Below are positions 25,219 through 36,791 of a stretch of 64,000 nucleotides of DNA, piece after piece. The notes beneath the pieces were generated by a model. It made no database searches. It had not been told where the DNA came from and was given only the letters and a program-made list of their open reading frames with translations. The DNA comes from Talpa occidentalis (taxonomy: Eukaryota > Chordata > Mammalia > Eulipotyphla > Talpidae), in NCBI RefSeq assembly GCF_014898055.3, contig NW_023601754.1, positions 47,609,013 through 47,673,012 on the forward strand, in the 5' to 3' direction. Position numbers and translations under genes: made by a program. Within the stretch, counting starts at the first letter, position 1, and each line of letters opens with the position of its first letter.

Positions 25219-25665
25219 CCCCTCCCCCCCATGGAAAATGCCTAAATGCTCTCAAACCAGCCTTCCTAATCCTCTAATTGCCTTCACTTAAAAACAGATG
25301 TTTCTCCATTTCCTTTTGCACCACAAGGGGAGTCCGTCCCTCTGGCTGTTCCAGCTCCTGTTTCAGCGTCTTCCAACGGGGCCTGCTTTGTTAGTTTTTT
25401 AAATTATGGCGCGTTGATTTACGAGCTGTGTGATTCAGGGCCGTACCTTCGCGCCACCTCAAGTGAAGGTACCACACCACACCCCCTCCTCGAATCCTTT
25501 ACCCCAGGGGCTCCCTCGCCTCTATGTGTCCACCCCGTTCCCTCTCAAAGCCCCCTGCCCCCACCGCAGGACTTCAGGTCTGCAGTCCTGTTTCTAGGGT
25601 GTGTGTTGGTTTATTTTTGTCAGTTCCTTTGTTTCTTCCTATTCAAAATAAGAGTGAATTCATCA
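25150..25665. repeat. Duplicated segment with a (CA)n microsatellite, copy 2
   Basis: A (CA)n run of about 50 bp at 25165-25216 and the block paralogous to 15880-16460. It abuts kallikrein intron-1 sequence abruptly near 25665, marking a rearrangement breakpoint. Confidence 0.75.
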
Positions 25666-25902
25666 GTTTGGAGAATCAGATTTAGGGGCTTAGCAGAACA
25701 TTTGAGCTGGTGTATTTTGGGGTGATTGGGGGACAATTAAATTAGGCAGGAAAGAGGCAGCTGGTTGACACACTGGGAAAATTCAAGATTCAAGGCCAGA
25801 GGTCAGGTGGCCAGGTGAGGAGTGGAGCATGGAAGAGGGGTAACTTAGGAGGAGTTGAGGGTACAGGGCATCAGGGCCCCTACCCGGCCCATCCAATCTC
25901 AC

Positions 25903-25948
25903 CAGACTCCTCCAGGGCCAGCCCCAGGCACGGGACCAGGACCCACAT
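25903..25948 (-). pseudogene. Orphan kallikrein exon 1 with intact start and donor
   Basis: 46 nt encoding MWVLVPCLGLALEESG, ending in phase 1 at a GTGAGA donor, with TTTAAA at 26008-26013. Only about 240 bp of intron-1-like sequence follows on the minus strand before the breakpoint near 25665. No exons 2-5 lie next to it. Its phase would fit exon 2 of the gene at 19152-22289 (21579), so it could serve as an alternative first exon. Otherwise it is a duplicated relic. Confidence 0.75.
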
Positions 25949-26013
25949 GGTCACATCAGTATCCAGGGCAGGTGGCAGCCCGAAGCCGGGAGCCTCCCTG
26001 AGGAACCTTTAAA

Positions 26014-27610
26014 TCCCTCAGCCCCCTGGGCCCAGCTGGTGCCCAGGTGTGCCCCAGGCCCTGCCCCTGCAGCTGAGGTATGGGTGGAGGGAAGCAGGAA
26101 GTGGTGGGCTCACTGACCACCATACCTGTTCTCAGATGCCTGCACCCCAAAGGGCTGTGCCCCCTGCCCAAGGGAGTCTCAAAGGCCAGCAGGGCCGGCT
26201 CGGCTCCCTGTCCCTGCACCCTGGAGCCGCGCAGCCTCTGAGCTCCCGAGCCTCCGAGCTCCTGCTGCCCCGACCAGGCCTTGGCCTCAGACCCTCGTGT
26301 GCACTCAGTCTCAGGTCGGGACTCCACATCCATTTACCTCTCTGGGCTAATCATAACTGTGGGCACTGAATCCGGCCCCACACAGTACAGACTTGGCCAG
26401 CGTCTGGGCCTTGAAAGCTCTGCGGTCTGGTCCCTCTCTGACCGGGAGGGGCTTCCGCTCGGTCAGGCACAGGTTGTGGGAGGGACAGTCAGCTCCTCCC
26501 CCTGGTTTCCTGATCTAATGCCAGTGGTGGCAGGCGCTGGCGCAGACACCAGGCTTGGGGTCGTGTCACAGGCAGTCCCCCTAGACACCATGCCCTGGAG
26601 GTCCGCACTGACTGGGGGTCCTCTGAGTCACCCTGTGGGGAGAGGGAAGCTTGAGAGAAGCTTCTGGATCCTGTGCCCCCACCTTCCCCCTTATCACTCA
26701 CTGTTCACAACCTCAATCAAACTTATCCAAGTCCTCCCGCTCCAGACCCACCTCCATCCCACACAGCCCAACTTGACCCAAATCTGGCCCCCAGCCCCGC
26801 TCAGCCCAACTCAGCACACCTCAGCCAGCCATGTCAACCACCCCTGGCCACCACAGCAAGAGACCCCATGTGACTGGTCAGCATCACCCTCAGCCCTCCC
26901 TGACTCCCATTGCCTTGTCTTGCGCCAGAACGGCCCTCCTCCCCCCAACTCAACCAAGGACTTCATGTCTAACACAGGCCAGTCACCTTCATAGTCAGCC
27001 CCCCGCAACCCGCATGGGACTAAGTCACAACCATCAATGAACCCCATGCCTCTGGGATGTCTGCTGTGCTGGTGAAGACGGAGTGGGGAGGGAAAGGCAC
27101 CCTGGAAACTGAAGGGGGACCCATGGGGAGCCCCTGTGAAGGGGAGAGACGGCCTGAGAGCCCCTCTAGCTGTGGGGAAGGTGGGCGGTAGTGAGAGGCC
27201 AGTGTCTGAGAGGTTGGGAGGCCCCTGGTCTGTGTCTGAGGGAGGAGCACCCATTCCTGTTCCCTGAGAGGGAGAGTCCCAGGGAGTTGGGGTGCAGGGG
27301 GAGCCGCACACAGGATCTTCTCTAGCAGCAGGAGGGTGAGACTTCCTGAGGGTCCCCACGGGGCAAAGGGAGCTCCTGTGTGCTCAGGCCTCTCCCCTGG
27401 AAGCTCAGCTCCTGCTGCGCCACCCCCAGCTCATCTGTGGGGCCTCAGCTGTGTGTCCAGAGCCTGAAAGCTCAAGATGTTACTGATGTGCAGACACACA
27501 AGGACCCGCCCCGCTTCAGAGGTGCTGGCAGAGACCCTGGTTCTATGCAGGGCATGCGGCGTTCCTGGGGCATGGACACAAATGTTCCTGATGAGACACC
27601 AACCTGACGT
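26014..27610. repeat. Duplicated kallikrein upstream block, copy P4
   Basis: Homologous to P1-P3, most clearly at 27040-27570, but with about 350 bp of C-rich sequence of its own at 26650-27000. It leads directly into KLK4, as P1 leads into the decayed KLK4-type exon. Confidence 0.65.
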
Positions 27611-27644
27611 GGGTCAGGAGGGAGGGATGTTTTTCATTTTTAAT

Positions 27645-27909
27645 GTTTTTTTTTTAAAGATTGATGTATTTATAAAAAAGCTGGGGTACAGTCCACATGC
27701 GTGGGAGGGTGAGAAGATTCACCAGAGACAGAGCGGGGAACAGAACAGGCAGACTGACAAAATACACTGCTGAGGGGAGCTTCGGGGAGACAGGAGAGGT
27801 CTGCTGCACCATGTGGGTAGTTCCCTGGCCTGGGATCAAACTTGCGCTGCAGTGGCTGTGGACAGCTTCGTAGTGCTGAGACTTAGCCCATGCGCCACCA
27901 GGAGGCCCT
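27645..27909 (-). mobile_element. tRNA-derived SINE, long form
   Basis: The minus strand begins with the GGGCCTCC-type head, carries the 'cagacctctcctgtctcccc' body shared with the other copies and ends in an A-rich tail (T-run at 27645). It lies just beyond the 3' end of KLK4. Confidence 0.85.
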
Positions 27910-27974
27910 GATTCCTGAGTCTCTTGGACAGCATTTACTTGGGGTTTCAATTTCCAGGGTTCAAGTTCTGGGAG

Positions 27975-30892
27975 CTAGCTGGTCTCGATGGTTTTCTGTA
28001 TCCAGTCGGTGAACTTGCAGAGGTTGGTGTAGACACTCGGCACGTAGGGCTGGCCACACGGGGCGTGTCCAAAAGACACAAGGCCCTGCAGTGACCCCTT
28101 GCAGATCATGGGGCCCCCGGAGTCGCCCTGTGGTGCAGAGAGGAGTGAGTGCACCCCCATCACACAGCAGTGGAAACAAAAGTGGGATCATGGGAGCAAG
28201 ATAAAGGGGGGCAGGGGCGGACACATCCCTTCGAAGTTCCATCCCAGACCCCCGTTTTCCCTAATTCTGCTCCATTTTGTCCTGACAGCAGCCTCGGGTA
28301 GGGTGCTCTGTGGGTGTTGCTCCTGCTGCTCCCCACTGTGACTTTCTCTCATTCCCATAGTTTCTGCTGCCTCCATTTCTTTGTATTTTCGTTCCCCCCA
28401 CCCCCCTCTGTTTGACTTTCACCTCTGGGAGTCTCCCTGGGTCTCCCTCCCTAACCCTCCCTTCTGGTTCCCCGTGTGTCTCCATTTTGCCTTCTCTGCG
28501 GGGCTGCTTTCTGTCCTCGCGTCAGCCCTCCTGGGGCACCCTCCCTCCCGGGGCACCCTCCCTCCCGGGGCACCCTCCCTCCCGGGCACCCTCCCACCCT
28601 CCCTGGGCACCCTCCCTCCCGGGGCACCCTCCCTCCCGGGCACCCTCCCTCCCGGGCACCTTCCCTCCCGGGCACCCTCCCTCCCGGGGCACCCTCCCTC
28701 CCGGGGCACCCTCCCTCCCGGGGCACCCTCCCTCCCGGGCACCCTCCCTCCCGGGCACCCTCCCTCCCGGGGCACCCTCCCTCGGAGGGCACCCTCCCTC
28801 CCGGGCACCCTCCCTCCCGGGGCACCCTCTCGCCCGCTTCTCGCCGCGTGTCCCGTGTGCTCCGCCCCCGCCCGCGCTCCCGGCCCCGCTCACGTAGCAG
28901 GCGTCCCCGCGGCCGGGTCCTCCGCCGGCGCAGACCATGCTGGGGTGGAACACGGGCGCGTAGAGGGCGCCGCAGAGCCGCGCCGACGCCACCGAGACGT
29001 TCACGCACTGCAGCGCGGCGGGCTGAGCGCCTGCGGCGGGCGCGCGGGGTCAGGCCGGGCGGGGCAGAGGCGCGAGGCCCGCCGCCCCGCCCGGGGCCTC
29101 ACCGTTCAGCAGCCGGCCCCAGCCGGAGACGAGGCAGGACTCCCCGGGGGTCGGGCACCGGGAGGCGACGCTGATGGCCCGGATGGTGTCAGACGGGGAC
29201 ACCGGCTCCTCGAGCTTGACGAGCATGAGGTCGTTGGCCAGGAGCGGCCGGTTGTACTCCGGGTGCTGCAGGCAGAGGCTGGCCGCGACCACCCGGCTGC
29301 CCGGCCCCTCGAGGGCCCCCAGGCTCTGCAGGCCCAGGCCAACGGCGAGGGAGCTGAGGGGCGCGGGGCTAGGTCACTTTTGTGGCAACTACAGTCGGCC
29401 CTTGAAACCCGGGGCTTAGGGGCGCCGACCCCTGAGCAGTCGAACATGTGCATGGAATTTAGAGTTGACCAGCCGCGGGCCCAGCACCTCCGCGTGCTGA
29501 CCGGGGGGGCGGGGGGTGCGGAGCACGCGGACGGGGGAGAACCTTCCCCAACGCCGGCACCGCCCCGTGCCCCGCGTCGGCCCGCGTGTGTCCGCCCTCG
29601 CCCTGCGCCGCCCCGGCCCCTCGCTGCCCGGCCCGGGCCGCGCGCCCTCGCGGGCCCCCGGGGCAGGGATCCGCCGTCCGGCCGCAGCGCCGAGCTGGGA
29701 CGTGGCTCTCGTGCCCCCGCGGCTGCTTCCCTGGGGGTCCCGGGGGTCTGCCGAGGCCGGGCCGCCCCCCGCCCCGGGCCGCGCACTCACGCCTGGAGAC
29801 AGTGCGCCGCCGACAGCACCCAGCGCGGGTGCACCAGGACGCCGCCGCAGCGGAGCTCGCCGTCCGCGAGCAGGGCCGCCTGCCAGGGCTGCGCGTGCGG
29901 GCTGCAGTCCTCGCCGCTCGTGACGCGGCCGCCGCCCCCCGCGGCGCGGGGCCCTGGGGGGAGTGGCGGCTGCGGTCGGAACCCCGGGTTTGTGGGCGGT
30001 GCTTCGCGGGGGCGTGCTCGGGGCTTCTGGGGTGTGGCCACAGCTTTGTGGGCGGGGTCAGGGTGCAAGGGGGCGGGGGGGGCCGGGGCGGGGGAATTGG
30101 TGCACGTGGGCGTGACCCGCGCTTTAGGGGTCGGGGCTGGCGGCCAGCTCGGGCGCTCCTGGGGGAGGTGGCGCGGGGTGGGGGCGAGTCTTAAGGGGTG
30201 GGGTTGGAAGTGAGGGGGGGCCGGGCCTCCTGCGGGTGGGGTCTCGGGTTTCTGCTCTGTGTGACCGCTCTCACACAGCCTCTTTCTCTCACACCGCGCG
30301 CCCCAAGACAGGCGCGGGCCCTGCGGGGTCCCAGCACCCTCACACCGGGTGGCGAGGCCAGGGCGGCACAGCCGGTGGCTCCAGGGGCAGTGGCGGCTCT
30401 CGGGCCCGCCTTGCCCAGCTGGCCCGGCCTCCTCCGCAGTGGCACCCCGAAAGGAACCTCGTCATACTGTGCCACGGTGCCAGGTGCAGTTCCAGCAGTG
30501 AGCCCCCCGCCCCAGAAGCAGAAGTTCCCTTTCAGGCACCCCCCGCAACCCCCCCCCCCCCCCCGCACAGCACAGCACCCCGCTTCCCGCCTCCGCACAG
30601 CACCATGCAGCTGCTGGTACTCCGAGGCGCAGCGCCTCCGCGAGCGCCCGGCCTGCACCCGCGCCACCCGCCCGGCCACGCCGTCGCGCTGGGGGCCACA
30701 CTCGCAGTGCGCGGCGCCCGCGGGGCCCTGCAGCACCCGGAGCCACCCCGGGCGCCGCGTCTGTCCGGCTGAGCGCGAACCCCGCGCCCGTAGACGCAGC
30801 CAGTCGCGCGCACGCGGTACCTGTGGCGCCGAGGATGAGGCACCCCAGGAAGCAGCCCCAGGGGGCTCCCGATGTGGCCATCGTGCCAGCAC
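27975..30892 (-). CDS. KLK4: Kallikrein-related peptidase 4 (enamel matrix serine protease)
   Basis: Coding exons 30821-30881 (plus 11 nt of leader up to 30892), 29791-29953, 29103-29353, 28894-29030 and 27975-28127 give 254 codons in frame, the human length. The secreted trypsin-like protease degrades enamel proteins during enamel maturation and also acts in prostate. Signal peptide [20 protein letters not shown]; mature part starts [18 protein letters not shown]. The triad is present: SAAHC, LANDLML, GDSGGP. D189 (GDACY) predicts Arg/Lys specificity, and the N-V-S sequon in exon 4 is kept. Oddities: the propeptide is Gly-rich and ends in Arg (GGGGR|VTSG), whereas human KLK4 ends in Gln before IING. 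Intron 4 carries a large G/C minisatellite (28528-28828). A candidate untranslated first exon ends at 31287. All splice borders are GT-AG. Confidence 0.96.
28528..28828. repeat. 15-16 bp minisatellite in KLK4 intron 4
   Basis: About 19 tandem units of 'caccctccctcccggg', differing by one G, with one variant unit near 28780. On the KLK4 RNA strand this is GGGAGGGTGCCC(C), a G-quadruplex-capable repeat. It ends about 65 bp from exon 4. Confidence 0.9.
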
Positions 30893-31286
30893 CTGAGGAA
30901 GGAACCCACAGCCCACATGCGTCTCTTTCACCGTCCCTCTGTCCCTCGGGGTGCTCTCGGGCAGGTTAGGGCCTCCAGCCCTCTCCCTGCCACCCCCACA
31001 CGTGTCACGGCGCCGAGACCCAGAGCTGGAGAGAGAGAAAGCCGTCGGGAGAGTACTGAGAGAGACGGGGGCGGCGAGCTGGGGGCGGAGGGGGGACGAG
31101 GCAGGCTGAGAGGGCGGCTGAGGGTCGGAGTCGCGGAGAGTCGGAGGGAGAGGGGGCTTGCTTGTGAGGAGACAGAGACAGTCGGAGTCTGGGCCGCACC
31201 GGGCGGGACTTGGCGGGAGGAGAATGGATCACGGGCACCCGCGCGCTGGGGGAGGGGCAGAGAGTGGGGCTCAGGGGGCTGCTCAC

Positions 31287-31368
31287 CTGCTCGGGCTCCA
31301 GCGGCGCTGCTGGGTCCAGCGCTGGGCTCCTGTCTGCTGCTTCCTGCAGGGCTCCTGGGGCTTATGAA
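31287..31368 (-). promoter_or_regulatory. KLK4 promoter and candidate untranslated first exon
   Basis: On the minus strand a TATA-like TTCATAAG lies at 31361-31368. About 75 bp further on, an exon-like segment ends in GAGCAG|GTGAGC (donor 31281-31286). The acceptor CTCAG just before position 30892 would join it to the coding first exon. The same layout is seen at KLK5. Confidence 0.5.
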
Positions 31369-31369
31369 C

Positions 31370-33590
31370 ACCCAGCCCGGGCCGTCCTGCCCCCCAGCGA
31401 CGCATTCCTGGAATGGGGTGCCTCTTATGTCCAGCTCAGCTCTCCCAGGCTGCGGTCTGAGGGCCCTCAGGGCGTGGGAGCTGGCGCCCCGGGAGTCCCT
31501 GGGCTCCGCCCACACTCCCGCTTCTTTCTGGGGGCTTCCTTTCTCCTCTGTCTCTCTCTGTCATTTTCTTGGTCTGGCCTTCTCGTGTTTCCCCCTTAAA
31601 TCTTGCTTTTGCATCCCCCACCCTCCCTGCCCCTCACCACCCCTCCACGCAAACACTCCTGTCTCCTAGCCCAGACTGCCTCCTCCTATCTTTGGAACCT
31701 TGGGTGCCGGGATGCACCCCTGTGAACCGAGGATTCCCCATCTGTATAGTCAGAGTAATGTGCCCAAAGAGAAAACGCGGGAAAGGCGCCCAGACACCCA
31801 CTCTCTGCCTGAGGGACCCCGCCGAGTAGTGGGGGCGCCGCACAGCCTTGGCCTGTGCACTGCCACCTCCCCATGAGCGGCAGACCCAGAAGGAAAAGCA
31901 GGGTTCAGGGGTTGGGCTTGTGTCCTAGAGGGCACAGATCCGGGGTCGACTCGTTGGGGTGGAGGGGTACACACGCGAGCGCGCCAGTCATTTCTACCTA
32001 CTTTCCTGAACAGGTGCTATTTCCATATGGTACAAAAATAGTGTTTGTTTTTAAAGGTATAGAACGATCATCTCATTCCCCACCTTGTCCCGCCTCGCTC
32101 TCAGCCTCCTGGACAGCCACAGCTCCGTGGGACAGGAGCTAGTCTAAAGCCCTGGTGTTTGTCTTTAAGGCTCCAGGCTGGGCTCACGGTGTGGCCATCC
32201 CTGGGTGCTCAGAGCAAAATCATCCCCTGCTGTATGCGGGGGAGCTGGCGAGTGTCACGGGTCCCCGTCCCTTTCCCATAATTGCACCTCAGGGCAGTGG
32301 GCAGGGAAATTATAGGTGGGTCATGGTTCTCTCTAGGCCCCGTGCCTTCTGCTTACCCAAAATGCTACTCATTTTGTGGCGATTAGTGATTAGCTTTGCC
32401 AGGAAAAGAACATTGAAAACAGCAGGTGGGGTGGGCTGGAGAACAAGGGCCTCAAGATGGTCACAGCCGAGCTGGCCCAGCACTGCCCGACATGGCTTTC
32501 GTGATAACGTTTTATTGTGTAATAGTTCAAGCCTTCACCCAGTTTCGCTACCATGGCTCATTGTCAAAACTAGAAAACTTGGGTTGCTGCAATGCCATCA
32601 GCTGTGGTGCACACCTTATTTGAATTTCAATATTCCTTCTTCTTTGCCATCCCCTCCATCCTGTCTGTCTGTCTATCTGTCTACCTACCTACCAACTTAC
32701 CTGTTTGTTATTTCTCTCTCTCCAGTCACCACAATACAGAAGCATTTCATCATCACAAAGAAATTCTCTGCTTTATCCCTTAATTATCACCCCCTTCTCC
32801 CAACCTCAAGCCCTGATAACCACTGGTTTATAACTATAATTTTTTGTTATTTTGAGAGTGTTATGTGAATGACATCACACATGTGATGGGCCTGCTATTA
32901 AGAACCATCCTGGTTGTCCTATGTAACCATTGTTCGTTCCTCTCATAAGCTTTAAAAAAGTATTTGTGTATATTTACTTGAGTGTCATCCACAAAAGCCT
33001 GAAAGGCATATCTCCTGTTAATATTCTTGTTTACAGATGGGAAAGCTGAGGGCAGAGACATGACGTCACCTGTCACCAGTCTGGGGCACCTGTCCAGGTA
33101 AGTCACAGGGCTGGGATTTGAAGTCCAGCAGCCTGACTTCAGGGAAACTAATGGGGGGAAAAGGCCAAATTTAGTACTGATGAAACTTGACAGCTTCTTT
33201 TCTTGTGATGTATTTGAAGACACCCCCCCCCACTCTATTCTAGGGGTCTCTTTAATTTTGTCTGTGCTGGAAAATTTCTGTCAATATGTTTTGTCCTTGA
33301 GAAAAGAACTTTTCGTGCCACGGTTTCCTTGTCTGTACATGGGTTCTGGGGCGAGAACTGCTTCTAAGGTTGTCATGAGGATGAAATCCTAATGCACTGA
33401 GTGTGGAACCAGAGAACAAATTCTCAGTAAATGTGACCAATGTCCATCCTATATCACCCTGTAAACAACACCAAGGCCTCCGCCGCTGAGTTGCTATAAC
33501 CAAAGTGTCTGGCCCAGGTGGCTCGTGAACAGCAAGAATTTGTGTTTCTCGGTCCCGGAGGCCGGGGCCCATGTCAGGACACCCGCAGGG
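31370..33590. other. KLK4-KLK5 intergenic, left part, with old LINE and MIR pieces
   Basis: 32660-32960 resembles an old L1 3' region ('ccactggtttataactataa' type text). 33035-33150 resembles MIR (tgacgtcacctgtcaccagt...cagggctgggatttgaagtc). Tetranucleotide TCTG/TACC runs lie at 32659-32695. No gene was recognised. Confidence 0.4.
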
Positions 33591-34600
33591 TGGGTCCGGC
33601 GAGGGCCCTCCTGGCTCACTGACAGGCTTTTGTTCTCAGGAGGCAGAAAGGGCCCAGGAGCTCTCTGGGGTCTCCTTATAAGGGCACCCCAAAGACCCCA
33701 TCACCACATACCATAAATCTGGGGGACAGGTTTCAAAATATGAACGAGGGGAACATAGCACTCGACCTGTTGCAAAAAGAAGACACTCGTGCTGGCTGGC
33801 TTTTATGTGAGCTGATTTGTGGGGCCCAGTGTCTGACCCTGGTGGCCACACAGTGAATGGGGCGTGTGTTCAGTGGCGGGCAGAAGGCAGGGGGGCCAGT
33901 GGACTTGACCCCCTCCCTGGCTTAGGAAGGAGGGTCAGGGAGTATGGCCCTCAAACGGCCTGGACCCCTCAGCATCCCCAACTCTGCGTCCTCATCTGTT
34001 CCTACAAGTCTCGAGCCTGGCAGCTGCGAGAACTCCCGTGTGGAGGTAGGCCTGGGGCCAGAGCTCAGGTGCTGTAAGAGGGGAGTGGGGACTGAGTCCT
34101 GGACTTTCTCTGTCCCAGCCCCTAGCAGGGGGTGAGAGCACCCAGCAGAGCCTCCTGGACTTCCCCCTGGTTCTTTCTGCAACTCGCGTTGGAGATTTTA
34201 ATTTTCAGAAATGCTTTCGTGAAATTTAAATGCACCCGTCAATCTAGAAGCTGGAGAGCCTGGCGGGGGCTAAACGACAGCCAGGAGGCCAGGGCCTGAG
34301 CGGAGTCGGTCTCTGACCATGGTGCTGAAACCGCTGCTTTCCTATCAGACTCACACTGCGCGTGCGCACCCCGGTGCACGCGCACAGCACCCTGCACATT
34401 CCCTCACGCCTGCACACGCGGCCCCCCACTGCCCCTCAGGCCATGTGAGCGCCCCGCAGGAGGCAGATCAGGGGCAGTGACAGCCAGACCCTCCCCCTAT
34501 GGGATGACACCATTTTATGATCCTTCAAAGAGCAGGTGGCGCCCCAGTGGCGCTGCTTCTCTGCTGCCTTTTGGAGTTTTGGGGAGTTCAATTAACTTCT
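33590..34600. other. Intergenic with ERVL/MaLR-like fragment
   Basis: 33640-33770 reads like the 3' part of an old mammalian LTR ('gagctctctggggtctcctt', 'ccatcaccacataccataaa'). The rest is unassigned. Confidence 0.35.
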
Positions 34601-34603
34601 TCA

Positions 34604-34822
34604 TTTTAAGATTTTTATATATTTTTGCAAAGAAGAACTGGGGTACAGGCCAGAGGTGTGGGGGTGAGAGGATTCACCAGAGACAGAGTGGGGAGCACAA
34701 CAGGCAGATCTACTGGAATACACTGCTGAGGGGAGCAGCGGGGAGACAGGAGAGGTCTGCTGCACCGTGTGGGCCAGCTCCCTGGCCGGGGGCTCGAACT
34801 CCAGCTGTCGTGGTGGTAGCCG
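34604..34822 (-). mobile_element. tRNA-derived SINE, long form, 5'-truncated or diverged
   Basis: It shares 'gaggattcaccagagacaga' and 'gacaggagaggtctgctgca' with the other copies. The head sequence is decayed. Confidence 0.75.
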
Positions 34823-35024
34823 GTCTAGGGGTGTGTGATGATGTCCAGCTGGGGGTTTAAGTTCCATTCTCTCGCCTGAAGAAGAGCATCTTTTTATGTG
34901 TTACGTTTGTGTATCTTCTGTGGTAAAGTGGACCTGTGGTGAGCTTCTTCCTCTAGAAGAAAGGGTACTTGGGGTGTTCAAATGCCCTTTATCTGCTATG
35001 CAAGCAAGATGGACCTTCCCACGT

Positions 35025-35455
35025 GTATTAGTGTCCCAGGACAGCAGAGAATCACAAACCAGGAGGCTGAAAATTACAGACATTTATTCTCTTACATTCC
35101 AGGGGCCAGAAGTCTGAAATCGAGGGGCCCCTCTAGGACTCTGGGGGCGGGGATGCTTTCCTTCCCAGCTTCTAGTGGCTGTTAGTGGGTCCCTGGCCTG
35201 CTCAGCTGGTGTCTGTGTGACCCCAGTCTCTGCCTGCCACTTCACAGGCTCCCCATATTGCATCTTCACAGCCTCTCACCTCTTGGTATAGGAACCCCAC
35301 CATCCTGGGTTAGAGGCCCACCCCTCTCCGGGATATCAGTGAAACTGTTGACACCTGTAATAACCATACCTCCAAATAAGGTCACGTTCTGAGGTGCTCA
35401 TTCTGAGAACCGCAGCGTCTTCTGGGGGCGCACAGTTTAACCCACCACACTGCTG
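35025..35455 (+). mobile_element. Old ERVL-type (MLT2-like) LTR
   Basis: It begins TGTATTAGTGTCCCAGGACAG, carries 'attacagacatttattctct' and 'ccaaataaggtcacgttctg', and ends near 'cagtttaacccaccaca'. This fits the general MLT2 pattern recalled from other mammals. Non-coding. Confidence 0.5.
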
Positions 35456-35614
35456 ATTCAGCAGCATGCGCCCTCAGTCGCGTCCAGCTCCCTCTCGGGA
35501 AAAGCGGTAGAACACTGCACCTCTGGGTGCGAGGTGGAACTGTCACCTCGGTGCTAGAGGTAGGCGTTTGACTACCTGTGAGGTGATTACCAGGTAGGCA
35601 TAAAGGAGGCGTTT

Positions 35615-35690
35615 GACTCATTCAGGCTCAGAGAGGTCAAGTAACTTGCCCGACGTTGCTCAGCCCAGCCGACGGCTCTCCCAGGTCCAT
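35615..35690. mobile_element. MIR fragment
   Basis: 'gctcagagaggtcaagtaac' followed by 'ttgcccgacgttgctcag' is the conserved MIR core. Confidence 0.6.
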
Positions 35691-36390
35691 TCTCCAAGGG
35701 GCCCCAAGGTGGCGCCATAGCGAAAGGCTGGATTCTGCAGCCTCGGGTCAAAAATCCTGTGTCCTGGGTGCGCAGGGGGCGTCTCTCCCGGAGCTGTTAG
35801 GGTAACCCCGATGCAGACCTCCCAGGCGGGAGCAACAATCGAAGCTGCTGACTAGTTCCCAGGGAGCCTGGGTGGGGTGTGTGTGTTCACACCGGGCCGG
35901 CATCGCGGGCATCTCCGGGACAGCTGCAGTGTCGCCCGCGGTCTCCGCCCCGGTCTCCGCTCGCGTCCGGTCTCGGGGGCCCGGGCCCCGCGCGGCAGCC
36001 CCTGCTGCGGGACAGAAACGGCTCTGAACCTCTCCCTGTCGGGGCCGCCGTTACCCTGGGGGCTGGGCCGGGGGCGGAAACACGGCCTGGAGGTCAGACG
36101 CTGAGGCCGGGAAGGGAGCAGGGGGCACGGAGGCGTCTGGAAGTGGGGGGAGGGTGAGACCAAGGGTCAGCAAAGGAAACCTGGGATCCAGGATTGTCCC
36201 CCCCGCCCCAGATTCTCACCCCAGGAATCTTTCCTCCCTTTTCCTCTCTGCCTCTCCTTACCTCTGTCTTTCTTACCCATCCACCCACTCTGTCTGTCTG
36301 TCTTGCAGAGCCCTTCTTCAGAACCTTTCTCAGTTTCTTAGTGGTGCTGTTTCAGTGCTTCTAAAGCGTCCCAGGTTCCCCGAGTCTCTA
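35690..36390. other. Intergenic, GC-rich patch
   Basis: 35850-36110 is CpG-rich without a recognised promoter motif or exon. The remainder is unassigned. Confidence 0.3.
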
Positions 36391-36403
36391 AATCCAAGTC
36401 TGT

Positions 36404-36777
36404 CTTTATTTTTTTTAAGGTTTTTTTTTTTTTTTTTTGGGACCCTCCCCGGTGGCCGGGGATCAAACTGGCACTGCAGAGGCTGCGGGCAGCCTCGGAA
36501 CCCAGCACTCAACCACTGCACCACCAGGGGAGGCCCTGTCTTTATTTTTTTTAAGATTTATTTATGCATACAAGAACTTGGGGTACAGGCCAGAAATGCG
36601 GGGGTGAGAGGACTCACCAGAGACAGAGTGGGGAACAGAACAGGCAGCGGGCGAGTCAGGAGAGGTCTGCTGTGCCATGTGGGTAGCTCCCTGGCTGGGG
36701 ACCCCAACTCGTGCTTCAGGGGCTGCGGACAGCTTCATAGGCTGTGTCTTAACCCCTTGCGCCACCGGGGAGGCCCT
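36404..36777 (-). mobile_element. Nested SINE pair
   Basis: An outer long-form SINE (about 36404-36415 plus 36537-36777) is flanked by 'aagtctgtcttta' at 36391-36403 and 36779-36791. A short-form SINE (about 36416-36536) has inserted in its tail, duplicating 'ctgtctttattttttttaag'. Confidence 0.75.
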
Positions 36778-36791
36778 CAAGTCTGTCTTTA

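Noticed and set aside
28528..28828. Regular short repeats resembling a CRISPR array
   Set aside because: Units are 15-16 bp and directly tandem without unique spacers, in a mammalian intron.
28381..30213. A 610-codon plus-strand open frame
   Set aside because: It runs antisense across the KLK4 minisatellite and GC-rich KLK4 exons. Composition (S/G/R/P-rich, tandem) explains the openness and no domain is visible.
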